Source of the DNA: an uncultured Paracoccaceae bacterium
Lineage (GTDB): Bacteria; Pseudomonadota; Alphaproteobacteria; Rhodobacterales; Rhodobacteraceae
Assembly (NCBI GenBank): GCA_947495295.1
Contig: CANLYJ010000001.1
Coordinates: 1,550,001 to 1,614,000, forward strand
Reading direction: 5' to 3'
DNA: 64,000 bases
Below the pieces are notes generated by a model that was not told the origin of the DNA, did no database searches, and was given only the letters and a program-made list of their open reading frames with translations. Position 1 is the stretch's first letter. Each line of letters begins with the position of its first letter. Both the position numbers and the translations under genes were made by a program. This document shows, one piece after another, positions 32,237-41,579 of this stretch.

Positions 32237-33001
32237 TCAGTTGATTAATGTCGGCTTCGCCGGGCGGTGCGTGACGTTGGACGGCATTACACCAAGCCGC
32301 TTGGCAACCTCGGTATAGGCGTCGGTCAGATTGCCCAGATCGCGGCGGAATACATCCTTGTCCAGTTTCTGACCGCTTTCGATATCCCAAAGGCGGCAGC
32401 TATCGGGGCTGATCTCATCGGCCAGCATCAGCCGGGGAAATTCGTTATCCCAGACGCGCCCGATCTCGATCTTGAAATCAATCAGTTTGATCCCAACGCC
32501 ATACATGACCCCCGACATCCAGTCATTGACCCGCAATGCAAGGCTGACGATGTCGTCCAGATCCTGCTGTGTCGCCCAACCAAAGGCGATGATGTACTCC
32601 TCGGGGACCAGCGGGTCGCCAAGGCTGTCATCTTTGTAGGAAAACTCGACAATCGGGCGCGGCAGGGCCGTGCCTTCTTCCATTCCCAGACGCTTGGCCA
32701 TGGACCCGGCGGCGAAATTACGCACGATCACCTCAAGCGGAATAATCTCTGCCTGACGGATCAGTTGTTCGCGCATATTCAGGCGCTTGATGAAATGGGT
32801 CGGGATGCCGATCTGGGTCAGGCCAGTCATAAAGAACTCTGACAAGCGGTTATTCAGCACGCCCTTGCCTTCGATCACCGCTTTCTTTTCAGCGTTATAG
32901 GCCGTTGCATCATCCTTGAAATACTGCACCAAAGTACCCGGTTCCGGGCCTTCATACAGGATCTTTGCCTTGCCTTCGTAAATCTTCTTACGGCGCGCCA
33001 T
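32237..33001 (-). CDS. purC: SAICAR synthetase
   Basis: The 254-residue protein makes phosphoribosylaminoimidazole-succinocarboxamide from CAIR, aspartate and ATP. It opens with the characteristic [20 protein letters not shown] phosphate-binding region and contains [17 protein letters not shown] and the [11 protein letters not shown] aspartate-site strand. MARRKK at 33001 was chosen; the longer open frame upstream has no family similarity. It heads the purC-purS-purQ cluster and is divergent from the ATP synthase zeta-subunit gene. Confidence 0.97.
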   Translation of the reverse strand: MARRKKIYEGKAKILYEGPEPGTLVQYFKDDATAYNAEKKAVIEGKGVLNNRLSEFFMTGLTQIGIPTHFIKRLNMREQLIRQAEIIPLEVIVRNFAAGSMAKRLGMEEGTALPRPIVEFSYKDDSLGDPLVPEEYIIAFGWATQQDLDDIVSLALRVNDWMSGVMYGVGIKLIDFKIEIGRVWDNEFPRLMLADEISPDSCRLWDIESGQKLDKDVFRRDLGNLTDAYTEVAKRLGVMPSNVTHRPAKPTLIN

Positions 33002-33132
33002 GTTCACCCCTTGCCCCTGCGCGTATCCCGCCCTGGGTCGCGTCATGTGCGCGTCATAGTGCAAGCCCCCCTTGCGGGCAAGCACCTGCGGGGGCATATC
33101 AGAAGGGAACACACCCAATCCGTGAGGCCACA

Positions 33133-33447
33133 ATGAACACATTTGACGATCGCGAACATGCCTTCGAGGCGAAATTCGCACATGATGCCGAGATGCAATT
33201 CCGGGCAGAGGCCCGCCGCAACAAACTTTTGGGTCTTTGGGCTGCTGAATTGTTGGGCAAATCCGGTGACGATGCCGCCGCTTACGCCGCCGAGGTGGTG
33301 AAAGCCGACATGGAAGAACCCGGCGAAGAAGATGTTTATCGCAAGGTCGCTGGCGATCTTGGCGACAAGGCGGACGAGGCAACAATTCGCAGCCAGATGG
33401 CCAGCCTGATGGTGGAAGCCAAGTCGCAATTGATCGCCGAACTCTGA
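33133..33447 (+). CDS. DUF1476 / F1Fo-ATPase inhibitor subunit zeta
   Basis: The 104-residue helical protein opens with [20 protein letters not shown], the conserved N-terminal inhibitory segment of the DUF1476 family. It continues with a four-helix body ([15 protein letters not shown]). In Paracoccus this protein is the zeta subunit that blocks ATP hydrolysis by the F1 motor. The start at 33133 matches the family; upstream codons belong to the purC leader. It is divergent from purC. Confidence 0.93.
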   Translation: MNTFDDREHAFEAKFAHDAEMQFRAEARRNKLLGLWAAELLGKSGDDAAAYAAEVVKADMEEPGEEDVYRKVAGDLGDKADEATIRSQMASLMVEAKSQLIAEL

Positions 33448-33585
33448 TTAACTTCAAATGTGAATGATATAAGCGGTGCATCATGGCAAATGATGCGCCG
33501 CTTTTGCCGTTTCGCCCCTTCGGCTTAACGCCTGCTTCATGCCCCTACCCTAGCCGTTATCAGGATATTTTTGGTCGGAGCGGTC

Positions 33586-35400
33586 ATGATCCATCCTCAA
33601 CCCACGCGCATCGGCGTTTCCGGGGCAACTGTCCTGCGCATCATTTTTCCGGTCATGTTGCTGGGCATTTGTGGCGCAGTCCTATGGCAGGATATCGCCG
33701 CGATGGACACCGCAGCCATTTGGCAAGCCGTGGCGCAGGTGACGTGGATGCAGTGGGCGCTGGCCGGGGTTGCTACATGGTGCAGTTTTCAAGCCATCGG
33801 GCGTTATGATGCGATGTGGCACCGTCATCTGAAAACAGGCGTGCCTCCTTGGCTTGCACGTCGGTCAGGCATCAGGGCCATTGCCATCGCACAAACGCTT
33901 GGCTTTGGGGCGCTGACCGGCAGTCTGGTCCGTTGGTACAGCTTGCCACGCATGACATTATGGCAGGCAACGCGGGTATCTGTCGCCGTGACGGTTGCGT
34001 TCAGTGCCTGCTGGGCTGTTTGGGCCTTGCTTGCGCTGTTGTGGTTGGGTGGCCATGCCGGGGTTTCGCCATTTGTCCCGATTGTGATTGTCGTTGCTGC
34101 CATCCCCGTTGGCCTCTGGGTGCGCCATCAGTTTGCACCGGGTTTGCGGGGGAAGGATATCGCCGCGCTGTTATGCCTGACCGCCATTGATCTGTTTTGT
34201 GCGGCTGTGGCGCTTTATCTGGTCATACCTCAAGGTGCTGACATTGCTTTTCTACCGCTGCTCGCGGCTTATGTGATCGCACTCGGCGTTGGCCTGATCG
34301 CCAACACGCCGGGTGGCGCTGGCGCCTTTGAACTGACGCTTCTTTCACTTTTGCCGATGGCGACGCCCGAACCATTGATCGCGGCGATTATTGCGTTTCG
34401 GATCGTATACTACCTGATCCCGGCGACGCTGGCCCTTTTGGCCCTGGCACGGCCGGCCCCTGCCCAAGCGGATGATCCGACAGCCGCCGCCATGTGGGGG
34501 CTGACGCAGCAATCAGGCGAAACCGGGCGGATCGGCAATGTTGATTTGTTGCTGGGTGATTTGCCCCTGATCCTGACCACATTGGGACCGCAGCCAAAAC
34601 CGGTGCCTGTCACCGCATTTTGGAAACAGGCCGTATGCCAAGGCAAGCTGCCGGTCTGCTACAACGCAGATCCGCGTACGGCGCTCGCGACGCGCAACTC
34701 CGGTTGGCAAGTGCGCCGGGTGGCGATAGAGGCGATCCTGCGCCCCGCTGACTGGACCACTGCCGGTGGGCGTCGGCAAACACTGCGGCGCAAGCTTAAA
34801 CAGGCGGCGCGCGCGGGCATTGTTGTTGAAGCGTTAAAAAGCAGCCCCACCGCTGAATTACAAAACATTGCGCGAAGCTGGGCACTGTCCCATGGCGGAG
34901 AGTACGGGTTTTCGATGGGGCGGTTTTGTCCTCAGTATATTGCGGGGCAGCGTATTTTTCTGATCAAGAAAGACGGTTATAGCATTGGTTTTATTTCCTT
35001 TCATACGTCCGCGGATGAGTGGATGCTTGATCTGATACGTCATAAAGACAATGTGCCGGACGGTGCCATTCACGCGGCAATTGTTGCCGCTATCGATGTT
35101 GCCAAGGACGAAGCTGTGCAGCGACTGTCGCTTGCATCCGTCCCCGATCCGCGCGTGACGCCGCGTTTCTGGGCCAACTCACGGGCCGGGCTGGCGCAGT
35201 TTAAACGCAGCTTTGGTCCGGTTTGGGTGCCGCGCTATCACGCCGCCCCTAATCGTTGCGTTTTCTGGTTAGGTGGATTGATTATCTGGGCCGCCATTTA
35301 TCGACCCGTTGCCAACCTTCCTTGGAAACTTGCAGCGAAGCTCAAGTTCTTCTTGCAAAAATATCAACTGTGGAGGGCCGGTTCGCCATTGCGCCTATGA
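33586..35400 (+). CDS. MprF-like membrane protein (flippase domain plus phosphatidylglycerol aminoacyltransferase-like domain)
   Basis: The 604-residue protein has an N-terminal half (about residues 15-310) with eight or so membrane helices of the LPG synthase/flippase type, including NTPGGAGAFELTLLSLLP. The C-terminal cytosolic GNAT-like domain (about 340-580) carries GRRQTLRRKLKQAARAGI, WALSHGGEYGFSMGRFCP and GFISFHTSADEWMLDLIRH. Such proteins aminoacylate phosphatidylglycerol, or another lipid, and move it to the outer leaflet, changing surface charge. It is shorter than firmicute MprF (about 840 residues). The ATG at 33586 follows a GGAG. It is transcribed separately from the zeta subunit gene. 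Confidence 0.85.
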   Translation: MIHPQPTRIGVSGATVLRIIFPVMLLGICGAVLWQDIAAMDTAAIWQAVAQVTWMQWALAGVATWCSFQAIGRYDAMWHRHLKTGVPPWLARRSGIRAIAIAQTLGFGALTGSLVRWYSLPRMTLWQATRVSVAVTVAFSACWAVWALLALLWLGGHAGVSPFVPIVIVVAAIPVGLWVRHQFAPGLRGKDIAALLCLTAIDLFCAAVALYLVIPQGADIAFLPLLAAYVIALGVGLIANTPGGAGAFELTLLSLLPMATPEPLIAAIIAFRIVYYLIPATLALLALARPAPAQADDPTAAAMWGLTQQSGETGRIGNVDLLLGDLPLILTTLGPQPKPVPVTAFWKQAVCQGKLPVCYNADPRTALATRNSGWQVRRVAIEAILRPADWTTAGGRRQTLRRKLKQAARAGIVVEALKSSPTAELQNIARSWALSHGGEYGFSMGRFCPQYIAGQRIFLIKKDGYSIGFISFHTSADEWMLDLIRHKDNVPDGAIHAAIVAAIDVAKDEAVQRLSLASVPDPRVTPRFWANSRAGLAQFKRSFGPVWVPRYHAAPNRCVFWLGGLIIWAAIYRPVANLPWKLAAKLKFFLQKYQLWRAGSPLRL

Positions 35401-35449
35401 TCAACCCATGACAGGCGAAAGCAACGCGCGATAGAAGGACACCGGGCCA

Positions 35450-36466
35450 ATGACAAACGCACTTTCTCGATTGCTTGAAAACCGCGATTGGCTGATGGCT
35501 GATGGGGCGACGGGGACAAACCTGTTCAATATGGGTTTGATGTCGGGTGACGCACCCGAATTGTGGAACGTCGAGGAAACCGCAAAGATTACAGCGCTTT
35601 ACAAAGGTGCTGCTGACGCAGGTAGCGATATCTTTCTGACCAATAGTTTTGGCGCGAATGCATCGCGCCTGAAACTGCATGGTGCGGAGGGGCGCGTGCA
35701 TGAGCTGAACAAGGCCGCAGCCGAGATCGGGCGCGAGGTGGCGGACGCCGCAAATCACCCGGTGATTGTCGCAGGTTCGGTCGGTCCAACCGGCGAAATC
35801 ATGGCCCCGATGGGCAGCCTGACCCATGAAATCGCGGTCGAGATGTTTCATGAACAAGCCGAGGGCCTAAAGGCTGGTGGTGCCGATGTCGCCTGGGTGG
35901 AAACGATCAGCGCCGCAGAAGAATACAAAGCCGCAGCTGAGGCATTTGCCCTGTCCGATATGCCGTGGTGCGGGACGATGAGCTTTGACACCGCAGGCCG
36001 GACGATGATGGGCCACACCTCTGCCGACATGGTGAAACTTGTTGGCAAATTGGATCACCAACCAATTGCCTTTGGGGCGAATTGCGGTGTTGGCGCCTCT
36101 GACCTGCTACGCACAGTGCTGGGATTTGTCACCGCAGGACCCGCCAAACCGCTGATTGCAAAGGGGAACGCTGGCATTCCCAAATACCATGATGGTCATA
36201 TCCATTATGATGGCACGCCCGAACTTATGGCCGAATATGCCGTCCTGGCACGTGACTGTGGCACCACGATCATTGGTGGCTGCTGCGGAACAACGCCCGA
36301 ACATCTGCGCGCCATGCGCGAGGCACTTGAAACACGGCCGAAGGGTGACGCACCGCAGCTTGAAGTGATCGCTGAGAAATTGGGCGGTTTTTCATCCGTC
36401 TCGGACGGTACTGATGGCGCGGGTCCCGTTGCCAGCCAGCGCCGCGGTCGGCGGCGGCGCAGTTAG
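35450..36466 (+). CDS. Homocysteine S-methyltransferase subunit of a split methionine synthase (BHMT-like)
   Basis: The 338-residue protein is a zinc-dependent homocysteine methyltransferase domain. It has DGATGTNLFNMGL near the start, then NCG in FGANCGVGASDLL and GGCCGTTPEHL, supplying the three zinc-binding cysteines. In roseobacters this stand-alone domain works with a separate corrinoid protein and a separate methyltetrahydrofolate methyltransferase in place of one large MetH. Betaine as methyl donor is the alternative. The C terminus is a basic tail ending SQRRGRRRRS. A conserved ribosome site GAAGGACACC precedes the ATG. It overlaps the convergent radical SAM gene by a few bases at the stop codons. 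Confidence 0.92.
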   Translation: MTNALSRLLENRDWLMADGATGTNLFNMGLMSGDAPELWNVEETAKITALYKGAADAGSDIFLTNSFGANASRLKLHGAEGRVHELNKAAAEIGREVADAANHPVIVAGSVGPTGEIMAPMGSLTHEIAVEMFHEQAEGLKAGGADVAWVETISAAEEYKAAAEAFALSDMPWCGTMSFDTAGRTMMGHTSADMVKLVGKLDHQPIAFGANCGVGASDLLRTVLGFVTAGPAKPLIAKGNAGIPKYHDGHIHYDGTPELMAEYAVLARDCGTTIIGGCCGTTPEHLRAMREALETRPKGDAPQLEVIAEKLGGFSSVSDGTDGAGPVASQRRGRRRRS

Positions 36467-37545
36467 ATCAGGCAAAGTTGGTCGCCGGGCTGCGGCGGCC
36501 GCGCGAATAAATCTGTGCGCAATGGCGGCAGCGATCTGTCCAGCCCCAGCTTGCGCGTTATCAGCCGAAACCGTTGCTGCATCATCGTGGCCCACTCCCC
36601 CTGCCCGACCATGCGCTTGCCAAACTGCGGATCGTAATCCTTGCCACCATGAAGTTCCCGGACCCGTCCCATGACGCGTTCGGCCCGGTCGGGGAAATGC
36701 ATATACAGCCAGTCCCGAAACAAGGTTGCAACCTCGCGTGGTAGACGCAGCACAATCGAAGACGCCGCAACCGCCCCTGCGTCGTGGCAAGCCATCAAAA
36801 TCGCCTCAAGCTCATGATCTGTCAACGCAGGCACGACGGGTGAAACCATAGCACGAATGGGAATACCCGCGTCTGTCAGACGCCGGATCGTGCGCAATCG
36901 GGATGCGGGTAAAGGCACGCGTGGTTCCATCGCCCGAGAGGTATTTGGATCAAGGGTCGTGACAGAAATCCCGACGCGCACAAGCCCCTTTGCGGCCATA
37001 GCGCCAAGGATATCCGCATCGCGCTCAATCAATGTCCCCTTGGTGACGATGGCAACCGGGTGATTGAAAGCCTGCAACACCTCCAGCACAGCGCGCATGA
37101 TCTTTCTATCTTTTTCAATCGGTTGATAGGGATCGGTATTGGTGCCAATCGCAATTGTTGCCGGGCGATAGCGCGGATTTGAAAGCTCCGCCTCAAGCCT
37201 TTCCGCGGCATTGGGCCGTGCGATCAGCTTTGTTTCAAAATCAAGGCCAGGCGAGAGGCCCAGAAACGCATGACTTGGCCGGGCAAAGCAATAAATGCAG
37301 CCATGTTCGCACCCGCGATAGGGGTTGATTGATCGGTCAAATGAAAGGTCCGGCGATGTATTCCGGGTGATGACTTTGCGCGCTACCTCATCCGTTACTT
37401 CCGTGCGCAGCACGGGCAAATCATCGTCGTGATACCAACCATCGTCAAAAGCGGTCGACGTATAGCGATCAAACCGAACGTCCGGGTTCGAAGTGGCGGC
37501 GCGCCCCGGCGTGCGATGCGATTTTTGAACCTGAGATTCAGACAT
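36463..37545 (-). CDS. PA0069-family radical SAM protein
   Basis: The 360-residue protein has a radical SAM cluster CEHGCIYC (Cys79, 83, 86) following INPYRGCEHG and a TIM-barrel-like body. TDPYQPIEKDRKIMRAVLE and SVTTLDPNTSRAMEPRVPLP are typical of the PA0069/spore-photoproduct-lyase-like group, often annotated as DNA repair lyases. The actual reaction is unknown. It is transcribed against its neighbours. Its C-terminal codons overlap the stop of the methyltransferase gene, and its promoter region (37546-37679) is shared with the divergent corrinoid-protein gene. Confidence 0.9.
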   Translation of the reverse strand: MSESQVQKSHRTPGRAATSNPDVRFDRYTSTAFDDGWYHDDDLPVLRTEVTDEVARKVITRNTSPDLSFDRSINPYRGCEHGCIYCFARPSHAFLGLSPGLDFETKLIARPNAAERLEAELSNPRYRPATIAIGTNTDPYQPIEKDRKIMRAVLEVLQAFNHPVAIVTKGTLIERDADILGAMAAKGLVRVGISVTTLDPNTSRAMEPRVPLPASRLRTIRRLTDAGIPIRAMVSPVVPALTDHELEAILMACHDAGAVAASSIVLRLPREVATLFRDWLYMHFPDRAERVMGRVRELHGGKDYDPQFGKRMVGQGEWATMMQQRFRLITRKLGLDRSLPPLRTDLFARPPQPGDQLCLI

Positions 37546-37679
37546 ATTCTTTATTAGAACAATTCAAGAACACGGGCAAGCGTAGGTCGGTGATATCTCT
37601 GGGAATGTCGCTATTCAGCAGGTAGAAAAAATCAATCGCGCGCACAAATAGTAAACGACTGCATACCGAAAGGCACATC

Positions 37680-38387
37680 ATGTCCGACGAAGAAGACGAC
37701 ATCATCCTGTCTGAACTCAACGACGAAGAGCTCGTCGCGCAAATGTTCGACGACCTTTATGACGGGATGAAGGAAGAGATTGAGGAAGGTGTGAACATCC
37801 TGCTGGAACGCGGATGGCAGCCCTACAACATCCTGACAGAAGCCTTGGTCGGTGGCATGACGATTGTGGGTCACGATTTCCGCGATGGCATCTTGTTTGT
37901 GCCCGAAGTGTTGCTGGCCGCGAACGCGATGAAAGGTGGGATGGCGATCCTGAAGCCGCTTTTGATTGCAACAGGCGCGCCCCGGGTCGGGAAAATGGTC
38001 ATTGGCACTGTCAAAGGCGACATCCATGACATCGGAAAAAACCTTGTGTCCATGATGATGGAAGGGGCCGGTTTCGAGGTGGTTGATCTGGGCATCAACA
38101 ACGCGGTCGAGGCGTATCTTGACGCTATCGAAGCAGAAGAACCCGATATTCTGGGCATGTCCGCCCTGCTGACGACAACCATGCCCTACATGAAGGTTGT
38201 GATCGACACGATGGTCGAAAAAGGCATTCGCGACGACTATATCGTGCTCGTTGGCGGCGCGCCATTGAACGAAGAATTCGGCAAGGCCATTGGTGCCGAT
38301 GCCTATTGTCGTGATGCGGCTGTCGCGGTGGAAACGGCAAAAACCTTTGTCGCACGCAAACATAATCGGGGGGCGGGTGCTGCCTGA
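37680..38387 (+). CDS. Corrinoid (B12-binding) carrier subunit of split methionine synthase
   Basis: The 235-residue protein has an N-terminal four-helix cap domain (about 15-95) and a B12-binding domain with GDIHDIGK (His116 is the lower cobalt ligand), then SALLTTTMPYM and VGGAPLNEEFG. It shuttles a methyl group between methyltetrahydrofolate methyltransferase and the homocysteine-methylating subunit. The first 36 residues are extremely acidic (16 Asp/Glu, one Lys). A small membrane-protein gene and DUF1638 follow on the same strand. Mono- or trimethylamine methyltransferases use similar carriers, but none is encoded in the window. Confidence 0.94.
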   Translation: MSDEEDDIILSELNDEELVAQMFDDLYDGMKEEIEEGVNILLERGWQPYNILTEALVGGMTIVGHDFRDGILFVPEVLLAANAMKGGMAILKPLLIATGAPRVGKMVIGTVKGDIHDIGKNLVSMMMEGAGFEVVDLGINNAVEAYLDAIEAEEPDILGMSALLTTTMPYMKVVIDTMVEKGIRDDYIVLVGGAPLNEEFGKAIGADAYCRDAAVAVETAKTFVARKHNRGAGAA

Positions 38388-38440
38388 CCCCTTTTAAAGC
38401 GCGACCGCGATACACATCTAAAGTGTCGGAGGATTATCCG

Positions 38441-38617
38441 ATGTCATTTCGTCTATTCGCCATCATTGTATTGGGCGTGATTGCCGCTTCGGCACTTACG
38501 ATCCTGATTGCATCGCAAATTGCCATTTATCTGGATGCGCCCGCATTCATTGGGTTGGCAGGGTTTGGTGCGTTGGCGCTTGCCGCGTCATTGTTTTTGC
38601 GCGGGCGTGATGGATGA
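38441..38617 (+). CDS. Small two-helix membrane protein
   Basis: The 58-residue protein consists almost only of two hydrophobic helices (residues 4-27 and 33-53) ending in a basic RGRDG. CGGAGGA lies 7 bases before the ATG at 38441, a strong ribosome site; an in-frame GTG at 38423 would lie before that site and is less likely. The stop overlaps the start of the DUF1638 gene by 8 bases, so the two are coupled. It is probably cotranscribed with the corrinoid carrier. Function unknown. Confidence 0.7.
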   Translation: MSFRLFAIIVLGVIAASALTILIASQIAIYLDAPAFIGLAGFGALALAASLFLRGRDG

Positions 38618-39233
38618 TGCCACGCTGACCACCAAAGGGATTGACCCGACTGGCAGCGGTCGGGTCTTGTTGATCGCATGTGGCGCGCTAGCGCGTGAGA
38701 TCATCGCGCTGAAAACCGCTCATGGCTGGGACCATATGGACCTGCAATGCCTGCCGGCAATCCTGCATAATCACCCCGACCGGATCGTTCCCGGTGTTCG
38801 TGCTGCCGTCGAAAAACACCGTGGGTCTTACGCGAAGATCTTTGTGGTCTATGCCGATTGCGGCACCGGCGGACAGTTACAATCGGCCTGTGATGAACTG
38901 GGCGTTGAGATGGTCGCCGGACCGCATTGCTATTCCTTCTTTGAAGGCAATGCGGATTTTGAAACGCGGGACGAGATTACAGCCTTTTACCTTACGGACT
39001 TCCTTGTGCGACAGTTTGATGCTTTCGTCTGGGAACCACTTGGGCTGGGACGGCACCCGGAACTGCGCGATATGTATTTCGCGCACTACGAAAAACTTGT
39101 TTATCAGGCGCAGACTGACGATCCGGCATTAACAACGAAGGCGAAGCAATGCGCAGAGCGCCTTAACCTTGCATTTGAGCGTCGCTTTACTGGCTATGGC
39201 GAGCTTTCAACAACGCTCGACGCAATTTCTTGA
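38610..39233 (+). CDS. DUF1638 protein associated with corrinoid methyltransferases
   Basis: The 207-residue protein opens with RVLLIACGALAREIIALK and has YADCGTGGQLQSACDELGVEMV, then GPHCYSFFEG and FYLTDFLVRQFDAFVWEPLGL. These motifs with conserved Cys and His match DUF1638, a family recurrently found next to B12-dependent methyltransferase genes. A role in corrinoid handling or reactivation is plausible but unproven. The ATG at 38610 is within the end of the preceding small membrane gene. The stop codon lies in the first of two tandem hairpins. Confidence 0.85.
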   Translation: MDDATLTTKGIDPTGSGRVLLIACGALAREIIALKTAHGWDHMDLQCLPAILHNHPDRIVPGVRAAVEKHRGSYAKIFVVYADCGTGGQLQSACDELGVEMVAGPHCYSFFEGNADFETRDEITAFYLTDFLVRQFDAFVWEPLGLGRHPELRDMYFAHYEKLVYQAQTDDPALTTKAKQCAERLNLAFERRFTGYGELSTTLDAIS

Positions 39234-39245
39234 TACAAGAAATTG
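39223..39245. repeat. Perfect hairpin overlapping the DUF1638 stop codon
   Basis: Arms CAATTTCTTG (39223-39232) and CAAGAAATTG (39236-39245) flank a 3-base loop ATA. The stop codon TGA is at 39231-39233, at the stem tip. It abuts the intrinsic terminator that follows. Confidence 0.75.
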
Positions 39246-39270
39246 ACCAATTTTTTTGAAAAAAATTGGT
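39246..39270. terminator. Bidirectional intrinsic terminator between DUF1638 and sufE
   Basis: ACCAATTTTTTT (39246-39257) and AAAAAAATTGGT (39259-39270) form a perfect symmetric repeat with T- and A-runs, giving a U-tract on either strand. It serves two convergent genes. Confidence 0.75.
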
Positions 39271-39273
39271 GCC

Positions 39274-39684
39274 CTACCCGGCAGCTGCCGTTTGCCTGAT
39301 CCGCTCGACCATGGCACGTAGCCCGTTCGACCTTTGCGCGGACAGATGTGCGTTCAGATCAAGACGACCCAGTTCTTCGCGGGCATCGATAGAAAGAACG
39401 TCAGCAACCGTTTGATCGTTATAAAGCGTCTGCAACACTGCGATGAGGCCGCGCACGATCATCGCGTCACTTTCGCCGCGAAAGCGGAACACGCCATCAT
39501 TGATTTGCGGTACAAGCCAGACTTGGCTGGCGCAGCCATCAACCTTCGTTGCCGGGACGCGCAGCGCCTCTTCCAGAGGGTCCATCGCCTTACCCATGTC
39601 GATCACATGCCGATACCGGTCTTCCCAATCATCAAGGAAGTCAAAGGTTTCGACCAGGTCTTCAAAGTCAGGATTCGCCATCAT
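39274..39684 (-). CDS. sufE: SufE-family sulfur acceptor
   Basis: The 136-residue protein accepts persulfide sulfur from the SufS desulfurase for Fe-S cluster assembly. The catalytic Cys51 is in KVDGCASQVWLV, followed by the conserved FRGESDAMIVRGLIAVL. FEDLVETFDFLDDWEDRYRH is the family N terminus, so the start is one of two adjacent ATGs (39684 or 39681) and not the upstream 39732. No suf operon lies nearby; stand-alone sufE is common in Rhodobacteraceae. Confidence 0.93.
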   Translation of the reverse strand: MMANPDFEDLVETFDFLDDWEDRYRHVIDMGKAMDPLEEALRVPATKVDGCASQVWLVPQINDGVFRFRGESDAMIVRGLIAVLQTLYNDQTVADVLSIDAREELGRLDLNAHLSAQRSNGLRAMVERIRQTAAAG

Positions 39685-39739
39685 GCCACCGCTTGCCGCT
39701 TTGTTCCGGATGTAGGGGCTGCCTGCGCCCACGTCCAGA

Positions 39740-40897
39740 TCAAAGCGTCACGGTCACGACTTTCTGGCCTTTGACAGCCAGTCCAACCTGTCCATCGCAA
39801 AGCCGCAATGCGTCATTGCCGAAAACTTCGCGCCGCCAACCTTTGAGTGCCGCCACATCACGCTCGCCCGCGGCAAGCGCATCCAGGTCAGCGGAAGACG
39901 CAATCAGTTTGGGCGCAACGCCTTCGTCATCGGTTTTGGCCTTTAGCAGCACCCGCAGCATATCCGCCAAGGCGGGGTTGACCTGCAACTTGCTGCGGGT
40001 TTGGTCTGGACGGGGCAGGTTCTCGGGGGTCACGGCCATCCCCGCCTGAATGCTGGTCAGGATGCCGGCGGCGATATCCCCTTTACGTGCTTCGCGCAAC
40101 AGAAGCCGCGACCGGCCCAGATCCTTTTCCGATTGCGGTTTGGTCGAAGCGAGTTCAACCAATGCATCGTCTTTGTAGACCCTGTTGCGCGGTACGTTGC
40201 GATCCTGCGCATAGATTTCACGGAACTTGGCCAGTTCCCGGACGATGGCAAGAAACTTGCCCGATTGTGTCCGCGTCTTGACGCGCCGCCACGCCTGATC
40301 GGGGTCCACCTTGTAGGTGCCTGGATCATTCAATACGGCCATTTCTTCGGCGACCCATTTCTTGCGCCCGGATTTCCCCAATCGATCCGACAAATACTCA
40401 TAGATATCCCGCAGATGCGTGACATCCGCCAAGGCATATTTTGCCTGGGCATCCGTCAACGGACGGCGCGACCAATCCGTGAACCGCGATGACTTATCAA
40501 GATCAGATTTCGCGATCTTGCGAACCAAAGTTTCATAGCCGACCTGTTCGCCAAAACCACACACCATGGCGGCGACCTGCGTGTCGAACAAAGGCTCGGG
40601 GATGACGCCTGCATCAACATAGAAAATCTCAAGATCCTGTCGGGCGGCGTGGAATACCTTCACCACACCCACATCGCGGAACAAATCGTAAAGCGGCACC
40701 AGCGACAGATCATTCGCCAGCGGATCGACCAGAACGGCATCCTCACCATCCGCATCCCGATAGGCCAATTGTACAAGACACAGCTTGGAATAGTAGGTCC
40801 GCTCGCGCAGGAACTCTGTATCGACTGTGACATAGGGCCGTTTTGCGGCCTCTTTGCAAAATGCGGCCAAGCCGTCGGTGGTGGTGATTGTTTTCAT
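39740..40897 (-). CDS. rnd: Ribonuclease D
   Basis: The 385-residue 3'-5' exoribonuclease of tRNA maturation has the DEDD exonuclease motifs: VTVDTEFLRERTYYSKLCLVQ (Exo I), KVFHAARQDLEIF (Exo II) and YALADVTHLRDIYEYL (Exo III). An HRDC helical domain follows (about 210-290). MKTITTTDG at 40897 was taken as start because upstream codons have no similarity and the true N terminus begins just before Exo I. It lies downstream of purN with an 85-base gap. Confidence 0.95.
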   Translation of the reverse strand: MKTITTTDGLAAFCKEAAKRPYVTVDTEFLRERTYYSKLCLVQLAYRDADGEDAVLVDPLANDLSLVPLYDLFRDVGVVKVFHAARQDLEIFYVDAGVIPEPLFDTQVAAMVCGFGEQVGYETLVRKIAKSDLDKSSRFTDWSRRPLTDAQAKYALADVTHLRDIYEYLSDRLGKSGRKKWVAEEMAVLNDPGTYKVDPDQAWRRVKTRTQSGKFLAIVRELAKFREIYAQDRNVPRNRVYKDDALVELASTKPQSEKDLGRSRLLLREARKGDIAAGILTSIQAGMAVTPENLPRPDQTRSKLQVNPALADMLRVLLKAKTDDEGVAPKLIASSADLDALAAGERDVAALKGWRREVFGNDALRLCDGQVGLAVKGQKVVTVTL

Positions 40898-40982
40898 TCT
40901 TATTCCGTCACTCGCGCAGGCCCACACCCCAACGTTTCCCTGTAATAGGTGATCTGGGCTTATATGAAAAGAGCGCCGTGTT

Positions 40983-41579
40983 TTATGCACGCATCATGAT
41001 CGGTTCACGGTCGCCGCCGGCAAAGCGGCGCAAAACCTTTGCATAAAGCGCGTGCTCCAGAGGCAAAAGGCGCGCAGCGAGGCTTTCTGCCGTGTCATCG
41101 GCTGCCACATTGATGATCGATTGGCCCAGCACAGGGCCCCCATCCAACTCTGCAGTCACTTCGTGCACGCTGCATCCATGTTCCGGATCCCCTGCCGCCA
41201 GCGCACGCGCATGGGTGTTCAAACCCTTGTATTTGGGCAAGAGCGACGGGTGTACGTTCAGCATCTTGCCCTGCCATCCCTGAATGAAATCCGGGGTCAG
41301 AATACGCATGAACCCGGCAAGGCAGATGATATCGGGATTGGCCGTAACAAGTGCATTTTGCAGCTTATCTTCGAACGCCGCCCGATCCTTGCCAAATGGT
41401 CTGTGATCAATGGCAAGTGTCGGTACGCCAAGCGCTTGCGCCTTGGAAAGGCCTGCCGCATCAGGTTTGTTTGACAAGACCAGAACCGGCCTGGCCGGAT
41501 GGTCGCCCGTCATAGATTCGACCAACGACACCATGTTCGACCCGCTGCCCGAAATCAGCACGGCAACCCGTTTAGTCAC
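40983..41579 (-). CDS. purN: Phosphoribosylglycinamide formyltransferase
   Basis: The 198-residue enzyme uses 10-formyl-tetrahydrofolate to formylate GAR in step three of purine synthesis. It shows [16 protein letters not shown] at the N terminus, the catalytic stretch [13 protein letters not shown] with [12 protein letters not shown], and [19 protein letters not shown]. Its ATG overlaps the purM stop (ATGA), so translation is coupled. Confidence 0.97.
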   Translation of the reverse strand: MTKRVAVLISGSGSNMVSLVESMTGDHPARPVLVLSNKPDAAGLSKAQALGVPTLAIDHRPFGKDRAAFEDKLQNALVTANPDIICLAGFMRILTPDFIQGWQGKMLNVHPSLLPKYKGLNTHARALAAGDPEHGCSVHEVTAELDGGPVLGQSIINVAADDTAESLAARLLPLEHALYAKVLRRFAGGDREPIMMRA

